Below are positions 52,393 to 60,559 of a stretch of 64,000 bases of DNA, piece after piece (position 1 is the stretch's first letter; every line of letters starts with the position of its first letter). A model generated the notes under the pieces. That model had not been told where the DNA came from and searched no databases. It worked only from the letters and a program-made list of their open reading frames with translations. The position numbers were made by a program, and so were the translations under genes. The DNA comes from Streptomyces sp. JB150 (GTDB lineage: Bacteria > Actinomycetota > Actinomycetes > Streptomycetales > Streptomycetaceae): NCBI RefSeq assembly GCF_011193355.1, contig NZ_CP049780.1, forward strand, positions 6,726,634-6,790,633, given 5' to 3'.

Positions 52393-53520
52393 ATGTCCGT
52401 ACCGCCCGGATCCGATCCCGTCCGCTTCGCCTACTGGGTGCCGAACGTCAGCGGCGGCCTGGTCACCAGCACCATCGAGCAGCGCACCGACTGGGGCTAC
52501 GACTACAACCGCGAACTGGCCGTCCTCGCCGAGAACAGCGGCTTCGACTACGCCCTCAGCCAGGTCCGCTACATGGCCGGCTACGGCGCCGAGTTCCAGC
52601 ACGAGTCGACCAGTTTCAGCCTGGCCCTGCTGCTGGCCACCCAGCGGCTGAAGGTGATCGCCGCCGTCCACCCCGGTCTGTGGCACCCCGCAGTCCTCGC
52701 GAAACTCGGCGCCACCGCCGACCACCTGTCGGGCGGCCGGTTCGCCGTGAACGTCGTCAGCGGCTGGTTCAAGGGCGAGTTCACCGCCCTCGGGGAACCC
52801 TGGCTCGAGCACGACGAGCGCTACCGCCGCTCCGAGGAGTTCATCCGCGCCCTGCGCCAGATCTGGACCGAGGACCACACCGAACTCGCCGGGGACTTCT
52901 ACCGGTTGCGTGACTTCACGCTCAAGCCCAAGCCCGTCGCCGTCCCCGGGCGCCCGCACCCGGAGATCTTCCAGGGCGGCAACTCCACCGCCGCCCGCGC
53001 CATGGCGGGCCGCGTCTCCGACTGGTACTTCAGCAACGGCAAGGACTTCGACGGCGTCACCGAACAGCTCGGCGACATCCGCGCGTCCGCCGCCCGGGCC
53101 GGCCGCACGCCGCCGAAGTTCGGCCTCAACGGCTTCCTCATCGCCCGCGACACCGAGGCCGAGGCCCGCGACACGCTCCGCGAGATCGTCGCCAAGGCCG
53201 ACACCCCGGCCGTCCACGGCTTCCGGGACGCCGTCCGGCAGGCCGGCCCGTCCACCGCCGACGGCAAGGGCATGTGGCAGGACTCGAGCTTCGAGGACCT
53301 CGTCCAGTACAACGACGGCTTCCGCACCGGCCTGATCGGCACCCCCGAGCAGATCGCCGAGCGGATCGTCGCCTACAAGCGGCTCGGCGTGGATCTCTTC
53401 CTCCTCGGCTTCCTGCACTACCTGGAGGAGGTCGAGTACTTCGGCAAGCGCGTCCTGCCCCTGGTCCGCGAGCTGGAGGCGCAGCAGCCGCAGTCCGAGC
53501 CCGTCCCCGCCCACTCCTGA
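52393..53520 (+). CDS. sfnG: SfnG-like dimethyl sulfone flavin-dependent monooxygenase
   Basis: 375 residues, LLM (bacterial luciferase-like) fold. N-terminal FAYWVPNVSGGLVTSTIEQRTDW and ALSQVRYMAGYGAEFQHES are characteristic of SfnG. HPGLWHPAVLAKLGATADHLSGGRFAVNVVSGWF is the FMN-binding central block. SfnG converts dimethyl sulfone to methanesulfinate and formaldehyde with FMNH2. ATG follows CAGGAG. First enzyme gene of the rightward organosulfur run, behind the Cys-rich leader. Confidence 0.9.
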   Translation: MSVPPGSDPVRFAYWVPNVSGGLVTSTIEQRTDWGYDYNRELAVLAENSGFDYALSQVRYMAGYGAEFQHESTSFSLALLLATQRLKVIAAVHPGLWHPAVLAKLGATADHLSGGRFAVNVVSGWFKGEFTALGEPWLEHDERYRRSEEFIRALRQIWTEDHTELAGDFYRLRDFTLKPKPVAVPGRPHPEIFQGGNSTAARAMAGRVSDWYFSNGKDFDGVTEQLGDIRASAARAGRTPPKFGLNGFLIARDTEAEARDTLREIVAKADTPAVHGFRDAVRQAGPSTADGKGMWQDSSFEDLVQYNDGFRTGLIGTPEQIAERIVAYKRLGVDLFLLGFLHYLEEVEYFGKRVLPLVRELEAQQPQSEPVPAHS

Positions 53521-53574
53521 CCGGCCGGCCCGTGCGCCCGCGACGCGCCTCCGCCCGCGACGCGCCGGCGCACG

Positions 53575-53660
53575 CCTCCCCACCGTCCCCACCGGCACCG
53601 CACCCGCACCCGCACCCCCACGCGACCGCACCCGCACCCCGCACGCGACCGCACCCGCAC
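53575..53660. repeat. GCACCC-type simple repeat in the sfnG-downstream gap
   Basis: CCGCACCCGCACCC units and related ACGCGACCGCAC copies, an imperfect hexamer repeat. The next gene has its own GAGAGGA site after it. Confidence 0.7.
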
Positions 53661-53690
53661 GCGGCGCGAACCGCACCGAGAGGAAACCCC

Positions 53691-54908
53691 ATGAGCATCA
53701 CCGCACCGGCCGACTGGAAGTCCGTCCCCGCCCCGAGCGACGCCGAGGGCTGGATCGCCCGCGCCGCCGAGGTCGCCGCCGTCCTCGCCTCCGACGCCGC
53801 GGCCCGCGACAAGGCGGGCGCCACCCCGCACGCCGAGGTCCGGCTGCTGAAGGAGGCCGGCCTGGTCACCCTCCTCGGGCCCGTCGAGCACGGCGGCGCC
53901 GGCCAGGACTGGACCACCGCCTACCGCGTCGTCCGCGAGGTCGCCAAGGCCGACGGCTCGATCGGCCAGCTGCTCGGCTACCACTACCTGTGGAACTGGG
54001 CCGCCCGCCTCGTCGGCACCCGCGAACAGTGGGAGCACGTCGAGGCCGAGGCCGCCCGCAACCAGTGGTTCTTCGGCGGCGCGGTCAACCCCCGCGACGA
54101 CGACGTGGTGGTGCGCGACGAGGGCGACACCCTCACCTTCACCGGCCGCAAGTCCTTCTCCACCGGCAGCAAGGTCTCCGACGTCACCGTCCTGGAAGGC
54201 GTCCTGGAGGGCACCGACGACCACGTCTTCGCCATCGTCCCGTCCGACAGCGAGGGCCTCACCTTCCACGACGACTGGGACAACATCGGCCAGCGCCTCA
54301 CCGAGAGCGGCGGCGTCACCCTCGACGCCGTCCGCGTCCCCTGGTCGGCCGCGGCCGGCTACGTCGACAAGCGGTTCCGGCCGCGCGTCTACAACACCCT
54401 CAACGTGCCCACCATCCAGCTGGTCTTCGTCAACTTCTACCTCGGCATCGCCGCCGGCGCCCTGGAGACCGCCGCGGCCTACACCCGCACCAAGTCCCGG
54501 CCCTGGCTGCACGGCGGCCACGAGCGCGCCGTGGACGAGCCGTACGTCATCGACATCTACGGCGACCTCACCGCCAAGCTCTGGGCCGTCGAGGCCCTCG
54601 CCGACGCCGTGGCCGCCGAGGGCCAGAAGCTGCACGACGACCCCGACGCCGTCACCGAGAAGGCCCGCGGCGAGTTCGAGGTCCGGGTGGCCGCCGTGAA
54701 GGCCCGCGCCACCGACGTGGCCCTGGAGGTCACCAACCGCATCTTCGAGGTGACCGGCGCACGGGCCACCGCCTCCGCGGAGGGCCTCGACCGCTTCTGG
54801 CGCAACGTCCGCACCCACACCCTGCACGACCCGGTCGCCTACAAGCGGCGCGAGGTCGGCCGCCACGTCCTCACCGGCGAACTGCCGCAGCCCACCTGGT
54901 ACTCCTGA
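53691..54908 (+). CDS. SfnB/DszC/MsuC-type acyl-CoA dehydrogenase-fold monooxygenase
   Basis: 405 residues. The ACAD fold is shown by LLKEAGLVTLLGPVEHGGAGQDW, LTFTGRKSFSTGSKVSD, and the C-terminal RATASAEGLDRFWRNVRTHTLHDPVAYKRREVG, which is the DszC/SfnB terminal signature and not the acyl-CoA dehydrogenase one. Members are flavin-dependent S-oxidising monooxygenases using FMNH2 or FADH2 from a separate reductase. Methanesulfinate oxidation (MsuC) is a good match to the pathway. ATG follows GAGAGGA. FMN reductase lies 15 nt downstream. Confidence 0.88.
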   Translation: MSITAPADWKSVPAPSDAEGWIARAAEVAAVLASDAAARDKAGATPHAEVRLLKEAGLVTLLGPVEHGGAGQDWTTAYRVVREVAKADGSIGQLLGYHYLWNWAARLVGTREQWEHVEAEAARNQWFFGGAVNPRDDDVVVRDEGDTLTFTGRKSFSTGSKVSDVTVLEGVLEGTDDHVFAIVPSDSEGLTFHDDWDNIGQRLTESGGVTLDAVRVPWSAAAGYVDKRFRPRVYNTLNVPTIQLVFVNFYLGIAAGALETAAAYTRTKSRPWLHGGHERAVDEPYVIDIYGDLTAKLWAVEALADAVAAEGQKLHDDPDAVTEKARGEFEVRVAAVKARATDVALEVTNRIFEVTGARATASAEGLDRFWRNVRTHTLHDPVAYKRREVGRHVLTGELPQPTWYS

Positions 54909-54923
54909 AAGGTCCACGCTCCG

Positions 54924-55481
54924 ATGGCCACCGTCCTCTCCGTCTCCGGCAGCCCCTCCGCCACCTCCCGCACCGCACGCCTGCTGCGCCACCTGGACGA
55001 CCGGCTCGTCGCCCAGGGGCACCAGGTCGTCCCCCTCGACGTCCGCACCCTCCCGCCCGAGGCCCTGCTGCACGCGCACCTCGGCCACCCGGCGATCGCC
55101 GAGGCCACCGCGCTCTTCGCCCAGGCGGACGGCGTGGTGATCGGCACCCCGGTCTACAAGGCCGCCTACTCCGGGCTGCTGAAGTCACTGCTGGACCTCC
55201 TCCCGCAGTACGCCCTGGCCGGCAAGACCGTGCTGCCGCTCGCCACGGGCGGCACCACCGCCCACGTCCTGGCCATCGACTACGCCCTGCGCCCGGTCCT
55301 CGCCTCCCTGGGAGCAGCGCACATCACCCCCGGCTGGTTCACCCTCGACAAGGACATCACGGTCGCCGACGACGGCTCGCTGACCGTCGCGCCCGCCTCC
55401 GCCGAGGCCCTCGCCCAGGTCACGGACCAGTTCTCGCTCGCCCTGGGCGGCCGTACGACCCTGCTGGCGGCCGCCGGATGA
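54924..55481 (+). CDS. NADPH-dependent FMN reductase (SsuE/MsuE-like)
   Basis: 185 residues, flavodoxin-like. Motifs VLSVSGSPSATSRTARLLRHL and DGVVIGTPVYKAAYSGLLKSLLDLLPQYALAGK identify SsuE/MsuE. It supplies reduced FMN to the flavin-dependent monooxygenases encoded around it. Its stop overlaps the next gene (ATGA). Confidence 0.93.
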   Translation: MATVLSVSGSPSATSRTARLLRHLDDRLVAQGHQVVPLDVRTLPPEALLHAHLGHPAIAEATALFAQADGVVIGTPVYKAAYSGLLKSLLDLLPQYALAGKTVLPLATGGTTAHVLAIDYALRPVLASLGAAHITPGWFTLDKDITVADDGSLTVAPASAEALAQVTDQFSLALGGRTTLLAAAG

Positions 55482-56674
55482 GCGCCCCGCACGTGATCGC
55501 CGGCGACGCCGAGGCCCTCGACGTCGCCGGCGAGCTGGCCGGGGACTTCCGCAAGGGCGCCGCGGAGCGCGACGCGCTGCGCCGGCTGCCGCGCGCGGAG
55601 CTGGAACGGCTGTCAGCCTCCGGGCTGCTCGGGGTGACGGTGCCCGCCGGGTTCGGCGGCGCCGACGTCCGCACCGAGACCCTCGCCGAAATCTTCCGGC
55701 GGCTGGCCGCCGCCGACGCCAGCCTCGCCCAGATCCCGCAGAGCCACTTCGTGTACGTCAACGTGCTGCGCCGGCAGGGAACACCCGACCAGCAACGGTT
55801 CCTCTTCGGCGAGGTGCTGCGCGGCAAGCGCTTCGGCAACGCCCAGTCCGAGGCGGGGACCCGGCACGTGCAGGACATCCGCACCCGCCTCACCCGCCGG
55901 CCGGACGGCTCGTACCTCCTCGACGGCGTCAAGCACTACTCCACCGGCGCCCTCTTCGCCCACTGGATCCCCGTCCTCGCCCGCGCCGACGACGACAACC
56001 TGCACGTGGCGTTCGTCCCGCGGGAGGCGCCGGGGCTCACGGTCGTCGACGACTGGGACGGCATGGGCCAGCGCACCACCGCCAGCGGGACCGTCCGCCT
56101 GGAGTCGGTGCCCGTCCCCGCCGACCGGGTCGTACCGCACCACCTCACCTTCCGCGGACCGCAACTGCATGGCGCGGTCGCCCAGTTGCTGCACGCCGCC
56201 ATCGACGCCGGGATCGCCTCCGGCGCACTGGCGGAGGCGGCCGACTTCGTCCGCACCAGGAGCCGCCCCTGGTTCGAGAGCGTCGACGAGGGACACCCGA
56301 CCGCCGCCGACGACCCGCTGCTGATCCAGCGGTTCGGCGAACTGGCGATCAGGGTGCGGGCCGCCGAGGCGCTGCTCGCCGCGGCGGCGCGGTCCGTGGA
56401 CGCCGCCCGTGCCGACCTGACCGACGACACGGCCGCCGAGGCCTCGATCGCGGTCGCCGCGGCCAAGGTGACGGCGGCCGAGGCCGCGGTGGAGGCGGGC
56501 AGCGCCCTCTTCGAGGTGGCCGGCACCCGCGCCGCGCTCGACTCCCTGAACCTGCACCGCCACTGGCGGGACGCCCGCACCCACACCCTGCACGACCCGG
56601 CCCGCTGGAAGGTGCAGCACATCGGCCGGTACACCCTCAACGGCACCCGCCCGCCCCGGCACGGACTGCTGTAG
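55478..56674 (+). CDS. Second SfnB/DszC-type flavin-dependent monooxygenase
   Basis: 398 residues. Like the first, with ASGLLGVTVPAGFGGADV, QIPQSHFVYVNVLRRQGT, VKHYSTGALFAHWIPVLARAD and the terminal SLNLHRHWRDARTHTLHDPARWKVQHIGRY. It is coupled to the FMN reductase by a 4-nt overlap. Together with the 53691 protein it provides two such monooxygenases in the same run; which sulfur compounds each takes is unknown. Confidence 0.88.
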   Translation: MSAPHVIAGDAEALDVAGELAGDFRKGAAERDALRRLPRAELERLSASGLLGVTVPAGFGGADVRTETLAEIFRRLAAADASLAQIPQSHFVYVNVLRRQGTPDQQRFLFGEVLRGKRFGNAQSEAGTRHVQDIRTRLTRRPDGSYLLDGVKHYSTGALFAHWIPVLARADDDNLHVAFVPREAPGLTVVDDWDGMGQRTTASGTVRLESVPVPADRVVPHHLTFRGPQLHGAVAQLLHAAIDAGIASGALAEAADFVRTRSRPWFESVDEGHPTAADDPLLIQRFGELAIRVRAAEALLAAAARSVDAARADLTDDTAAEASIAVAAAKVTAAEAAVEAGSALFEVAGTRAALDSLNLHRHWRDARTHTLHDPARWKVQHIGRYTLNGTRPPRHGLL

Positions 56675-56700
56675 ACGCCCGCCCCCGAACGGAGACCCCC

Positions 56701-57870
56701 ATGTCCCTCACCTTCCACTGGTTCCTGCCCACCAACGGCGACAGCCGGCACGTCGTCGGCGGCGGCCACGGCACCCCCGCCGGCGCCGCCGGCCGCGACC
56801 GGCCCCCGACGGTCGCCTACCTCAGCCAGATCGCCCGCGCCGCCGAGGACCTGGGCTTCACGGGCGCCCTCACCCCGACCGGCGCCTGGTGCGAGGACGC
56901 CTGGCTGACCACCGCGATGGTCAGCCGCCACACCGAGCGGCTGAAGTTCCTGGTCGCCTTCCGGCCCGGCTTCGTCTCCCCGACGCTGGCCGCGCAGATG
57001 GCGTCCACCTTCCAGCGGCACAGCGGCGGACGGCTGCTGCTCAACGTCGTCACCGGCGGGGAGAGCCACGAACAGCGCGCCTACGGCGACTTCCTCGACA
57101 AGGACGCCCGCTACCGCCGCACCGGCGAGTTCCTGGAGGTGGTGCGGCAGTTGTGGCAGGGCGGGACGGTGGACCTGACCGGCGAGCACCTGCGGGTCGA
57201 GGGCGCCACGCTGGCCCGCGTCCCCGACCCGGTCCCGGAGGTGTACTTCGGCGGCTCGTCGCCGATCGCCGGCGAGGTCGCCGCCCGCCACGCGGACGTC
57301 TACCTCACCTGGGGCGAACCGCCCGCCGCCGTCGCCGAGAAGATCGCGTGGATCCGCGCGCTGGCCGAGAAGGAGGGGCGCACCCTCCGCTTCGGCGTCC
57401 GGCTGCACGTCATCACCCGCGACACCGCCGAGCAGGCCTGGGCCGAGGCACGGCGGCTGCTCGACGGCTTCGACCCCGAGGCCGTCAAGGCCGTCCAGAC
57501 GGGCCTGGCCCGCAGCGAGTCCGAGGGCCAGCGCCGCATGCTCGCCCTGCACGGCGGCAGCCGCGACAACCTGGAGATCCACCCCAACCTGTGGGCCGGC
57601 ATCGGACTGGTGCGCGGCGGCGCGGGCACGGCCCTGGTCGGCAGCCATGAGGAGGTCGCCGACCGGATCGCCGAGTACCACGCGCTCGGCATCGACGAGT
57701 TCGTCCTCTCCGGCTACCCGCACCTGGAGGAGGCGTACTGGTTCGGCGAGGGAGTCCTGCCCAGGCTCGAAGCGCGAGGACTGTGGACCCACCCGTTCCG
57801 CGACCCCGCCGACGCACGCCCCGCCGCCCAGGTCCCCTTCGCCGGCGCCGGCGGCACCGCCCGGCACTGA
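56701..57870 (+). CDS. ssuD: Alkanesulfonate monooxygenase (SsuD/MsuD-like)
   Basis: 389 residues, LLM family. FHWFLPTNGDSRHVVGG at the start and FLVAFRPGFVSPTLAAQMASTFQRHSGGRLLLNVVTGGESHEQRAYGDFLDKDARYRR are the SsuD signatures, with the active-site Arg-rich loop. FMNH2-dependent cleavage of alkanesulfonates to aldehyde and sulfite. ATG 56701 follows CGGAGA. Last clear sulfur gene in this run. Confidence 0.93.
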   Translation: MSLTFHWFLPTNGDSRHVVGGGHGTPAGAAGRDRPPTVAYLSQIARAAEDLGFTGALTPTGAWCEDAWLTTAMVSRHTERLKFLVAFRPGFVSPTLAAQMASTFQRHSGGRLLLNVVTGGESHEQRAYGDFLDKDARYRRTGEFLEVVRQLWQGGTVDLTGEHLRVEGATLARVPDPVPEVYFGGSSPIAGEVAARHADVYLTWGEPPAAVAEKIAWIRALAEKEGRTLRFGVRLHVITRDTAEQAWAEARRLLDGFDPEAVKAVQTGLARSESEGQRRMLALHGGSRDNLEIHPNLWAGIGLVRGGAGTALVGSHEEVADRIAEYHALGIDEFVLSGYPHLEEAYWFGEGVLPRLEARGLWTHPFRDPADARPAAQVPFAGAGGTARH

Positions 57871-57871
57871 C

Positions 57872-58006
57872 GCGGGGACGCGGTCGCGCCGAAGCCGGAC
57901 GCGGGGTAGCGATGGGCCCCGAAGCCGGACGTGGGGTCGCGGTGGGCCCCGAAGCCGGACGCGGGGACGCGGTGGGATCCGAAGCCCGAAGCGGGGCGGT
58001 CGCGCC
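57872..58006. repeat. 30-bp tandem repeat downstream of ssuD
   Basis: Exact 30-bp period: copies at 57891-57920, 57921-57950 and 57951-57980 (GAAGCCGGAC-GNGGGG...GG[GT]GGG[CA]CC), a partial fourth at 57981-58006 and a half copy at 57872. It could be read in frame as a Glu/Ala/Gly/Arg repeat but no start supports translation. Confidence 0.9.
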
Positions 58007-58085
58007 GAAGCCCGTCACACGCCCGCCACGAACTCGTCATACACCACCCGGAATGCCGGTCCCGGGCACGCCGGTTGGTGTGGGT

Positions 58086-59003
58086 ATGACTCTCGGATTA
58101 GCGCTCGCCCTCGAACAGGACATCGACCGCACGGTGCTGCTGGCACGGGAGGCCCACGACGCCGGACTGCGTTCCGTCTGGTTCGGGCAGACCCTCTCCT
58201 ACGACTCTCCCACGCTCGCCGCGGTCGTCGGCCGTGAGGTCCCCGGGCTGCACGTCGGGACCGCCGCGATCCCCGTCTTCGGCCGCCATCCGCTGCTCGT
58301 CTCCAGCCAGGCGCAGACCGCGCAGGCGGCGACCGGCGGCCGGTACCACCTCGGACTCGCCCTGGGCACCAAGTACGTCACGGAGACGGCTTTCGGCCTC
58401 CCGCACGAGCGCCCCGTCCGGCTGCTCCGCGAATTCCTCACCGCCCTGCGCCAACTCCTCGAGACCGGCAGCGCCGACTTCCACGGCGAACTGCTCACCG
58501 CCCGCACGCCGTTGCCCGCCGCGGTCCCGGGCGCCGTACCGCCCGTGCCGATCCTGGTCGCCGCCATGGGACCGCAGGCGCTGCGCGTCTCCGGGGAACT
58601 CGCGGACGGCATCCTTCCCTACCTGGCCGGCCCGCGCGCCCTGGCCGAACACATCGTCCCGGCCGTCACCGCCGCCGCCGAGGCGGCGGGCCGGCCGGCA
58701 CCCCGCATCGTGGCGTTCGTGCCCGGCGTGGTCACCGCCGACGTCGAAGCCGCCCGGGAGAAGGCCGTCGAAGCACTCGGGTTCTACGAGCGGTTCCCCT
58801 CCTACGAGCGGGTCATCCACCTGTCCGGCGGCACCCGCGCCGCCGACCTGGCGGTGATCGGCGACGAGGAGACCGTCGCCGCCGAGGTCGCGCGCTACCG
58901 GGCGGCCGGGGCGACGGACGTGGTGTTCACGACGACCGACCTGACCGGCGACGCCGACCGGCGCCGCACCTGGAAACTCCTCGGAGAACTGGCGACCGGC
59001 TGA
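58086..59003 (+). CDS. LLM-class F420/FMN-dependent oxidoreductase
   Basis: 305 residues. The LLM fold is shown by GLRSVWFGQTLSYDSPTLAAVVGREVPGLHVGTAAIPVFGRHPLLVSSQAQTAQAATGGRYHLGLALGT. It is closer to F420-dependent LLM enzymes than to SsuD and lacks the SsuD loop. Substrate unknown. It may belong to the sulfur island but has a 215-bp repeat-containing gap from ssuD. ATG 58086 chosen; ATG 58053 and GTG 58080 are in frame with no better site. Confidence 0.87.
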   Translation: MTLGLALALEQDIDRTVLLAREAHDAGLRSVWFGQTLSYDSPTLAAVVGREVPGLHVGTAAIPVFGRHPLLVSSQAQTAQAATGGRYHLGLALGTKYVTETAFGLPHERPVRLLREFLTALRQLLETGSADFHGELLTARTPLPAAVPGAVPPVPILVAAMGPQALRVSGELADGILPYLAGPRALAEHIVPAVTAAAEAAGRPAPRIVAFVPGVVTADVEAAREKAVEALGFYERFPSYERVIHLSGGTRAADLAVIGDEETVAAEVARYRAAGATDVVFTTTDLTGDADRRRTWKLLGELATG

Positions 59004-59162
59004 GCCGGGGGGCGTCCGGCCGGCGTGATCCGCGGCCTCCGGCCGACGTGAGCCGCGAGACACCGGGCGAGCGCCGACCGGACGCGCCCACGGTTGTACC
59101 CTGCCGAGGACCGCCCTTGACCTGGCCTAAGCAGGCAGGGAGCAGACACCTCGGGAGACTCC

Positions 59163-59582
59163 GTGTTCCGTACCATGTTCAAGTCCAAGATCCACCGCGC
59201 CACCGTCACCCAGGCCGACCTGCACTACGTGGGATCGGTGACCATCGACGCGGATCTGCTCGACGCCGCCGATCTGCTGCCCGGTGAGCTGGTGCACATC
59301 GTCGACATCACCAACGGCGCCCGGCTGGAGACGTACGTCATCGAGGGGGAGCGCGGGTCCGGGGTCGTCGGGATCAACGGGGCGGCCGCGCACCTCGTGC
59401 ACCCAGGAGACCTGGTGATCATCATCAGTTACGCTCAGGTGACCGACGCCGAGGCGCGGGCGCTCAGGCCCCGGGTGGTGCACGTGGACCGCGACAACCG
59501 GATCGTGGACCTCGGCAGCGACCCCGGGGAGCCGGTGCCGGGCTCGGGCCAGCAGCGCAGCCCGCAGGCCGTACGGGCCTGA
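59163..59582 (+). CDS. panD: Aspartate 1-decarboxylase (PanD)
   Basis: 139 residues, pyruvoyl-dependent. [17 protein letters not shown] contains the self-cleavage site Gly24-Ser25, with the rest of the barrel ([45 protein letters not shown]). Makes beta-alanine for pantothenate and coenzyme A. GTG 59163 follows GGGAG and gives the usual [11 protein letters not shown]-terminus. Confidence 0.96.
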   Translation: MFRTMFKSKIHRATVTQADLHYVGSVTIDADLLDAADLLPGELVHIVDITNGARLETYVIEGERGSGVVGINGAAAHLVHPGDLVIIISYAQVTDAEARALRPRVVHVDRDNRIVDLGSDPGEPVPGSGQQRSPQAVRA

Positions 59583-59604
59583 CCGACGGACCAGGAGCGT
59601 GCCC

Positions 59605-59955
59605 ATGAGCGAGATCGCGATCGAGATCCGCGACGACCGGGCGGCGGGCCGCCTGGAAGCCCTCGCGGAGGGCGAGGTCGTCGGACGCATCGAGTACTTC
59701 GTCCTCGACGACCCGGCGCGCGCCCTGGTCCCCGTCCACACGATCGTGGAGCCGGCCCACGAGGGGAAGGGCATCGCGGGCTCCCTGGCCCGTGAGCTGT
59801 ACACCCTCGCCGCCCGTGAGGGCGACCCCGTCGCCCCGCTGTGCCCGTACGTCGTCAAGTGGGCCGAACGCCACCCCGACGAGGCACCCGCGGCCGACCC
59901 CGAGCTGCTGCGCGCGGCGAAGCAGTGGCTGGTCGCGCACCCCGACCGGTTCTGA
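59605..59955 (+). CDS. GNAT-like small acetyltransferase family protein
   Basis: 116 residues. Resembles the small GNAT subfamily (YjdJ/Gcn5-like) with AEGEVVGRIEYFVLDD, IVEPAHEGKGIAGSLARELYTLAAREGD and CPYVVKWAERHPD, including the acetyl-CoA loop equivalent EGKGIAGSLA. ATG 59605 follows GGAGCG. It may be a protein or metabolite acetylation enzyme; the target is unknown. Lies 22 nt after panD. Confidence 0.85.
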   Translation: MSEIAIEIRDDRAAGRLEALAEGEVVGRIEYFVLDDPARALVPVHTIVEPAHEGKGIAGSLARELYTLAAREGDPVAPLCPYVVKWAERHPDEAPAADPELLRAAKQWLVAHPDRF

Positions 59956-60187
59956 GCCGGACCGCGGGGCCGGACGGTCACTACGACCGGGGTGCCGGTG
60001 TGGTCCAGCCCGCCGCGGCCGGGCACCGACGCCCCGCGGGCGCCACAGCGGCGGTGGGCGCCGCGCGCTCGCCGGGTGAGGCCACCTGGACCGCCGTATT
60101 GACGCCCGCGGGTGAGTGCCGGACGGGACGCCGGGTACGCGGGGGAGTAGTCCAGAGCCACCGTTCACCGACTGGCCGGAGGACACC

Positions 60188-60460
60188 GTGACCAACCCCT
60201 ACCCGGATCCCGTACAGCCGCCCCCGACCCCGGGCCCCGACCCGGCGCACCCCGAGCCGCCCCCGAACCCGGTGCCGACGCCGGAGCCCCCGGCTCCCGA
60301 GCCGACCCCGGGTCCCGAGCCGACCCCGCCGCCCCCGCACCCGGGGCCTTACGGTCCCGGGCCCGACCCGTCACCGGTCCCGCCGGGCCCCGACCCGTCG
60401 CCCATTCCGCCGGGCCCCGAGCCGGTCCCGAACCCGGAGCCCGGCCCGCCCCTGAGCTGA
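60188..60460 (+). CDS. Proline-rich small protein
   Basis: 90 residues, almost all Pro, Glu, Gly and Asp after VTNPYPDPVQPP, with PGPDPSPVPPGPDPSPIPPGPEP repeats. No TM or signal. GTG 60188 follows CGGAGG. The frame stays open and its composition is strongly periodic. Could be a disordered surface or filler peptide; a real gene is likely but not sure. Confidence 0.55.
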   Translation: MTNPYPDPVQPPPTPGPDPAHPEPPPNPVPTPEPPAPEPTPGPEPTPPPPHPGPYGPGPDPSPVPPGPDPSPIPPGPEPVPNPEPGPPLS

Positions 60461-60499
60461 GAGGGCAGAGGCAAGCGACGAGCGACGAGCGGCATAGCG

Positions 60500-60541
60500 G
60501 AAGGCGGTGGGCGTGTCCCGCGGGGCACGTCCACCGCCTTC
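60500..60541. terminator. Bidirectional terminator hairpin
   Basis: 16-bp stem GAAGGCGGTGGGCGTG/CACGTCCACCGCCTTC with a single G-T pair and a 10-nt loop, between the Pro-rich gene (+) and gnd (-). Confidence 0.85.
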
Positions 60542-60559
60542 GTGTCCGGGGCGCGAGGC

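Noticed and set aside
57783..58085. N-terminal extension of the LLM gene through the 30-bp repeats
   Set aside because: The frame is open, but the translation is pure repeat and no start in it has a ribosome binding site.
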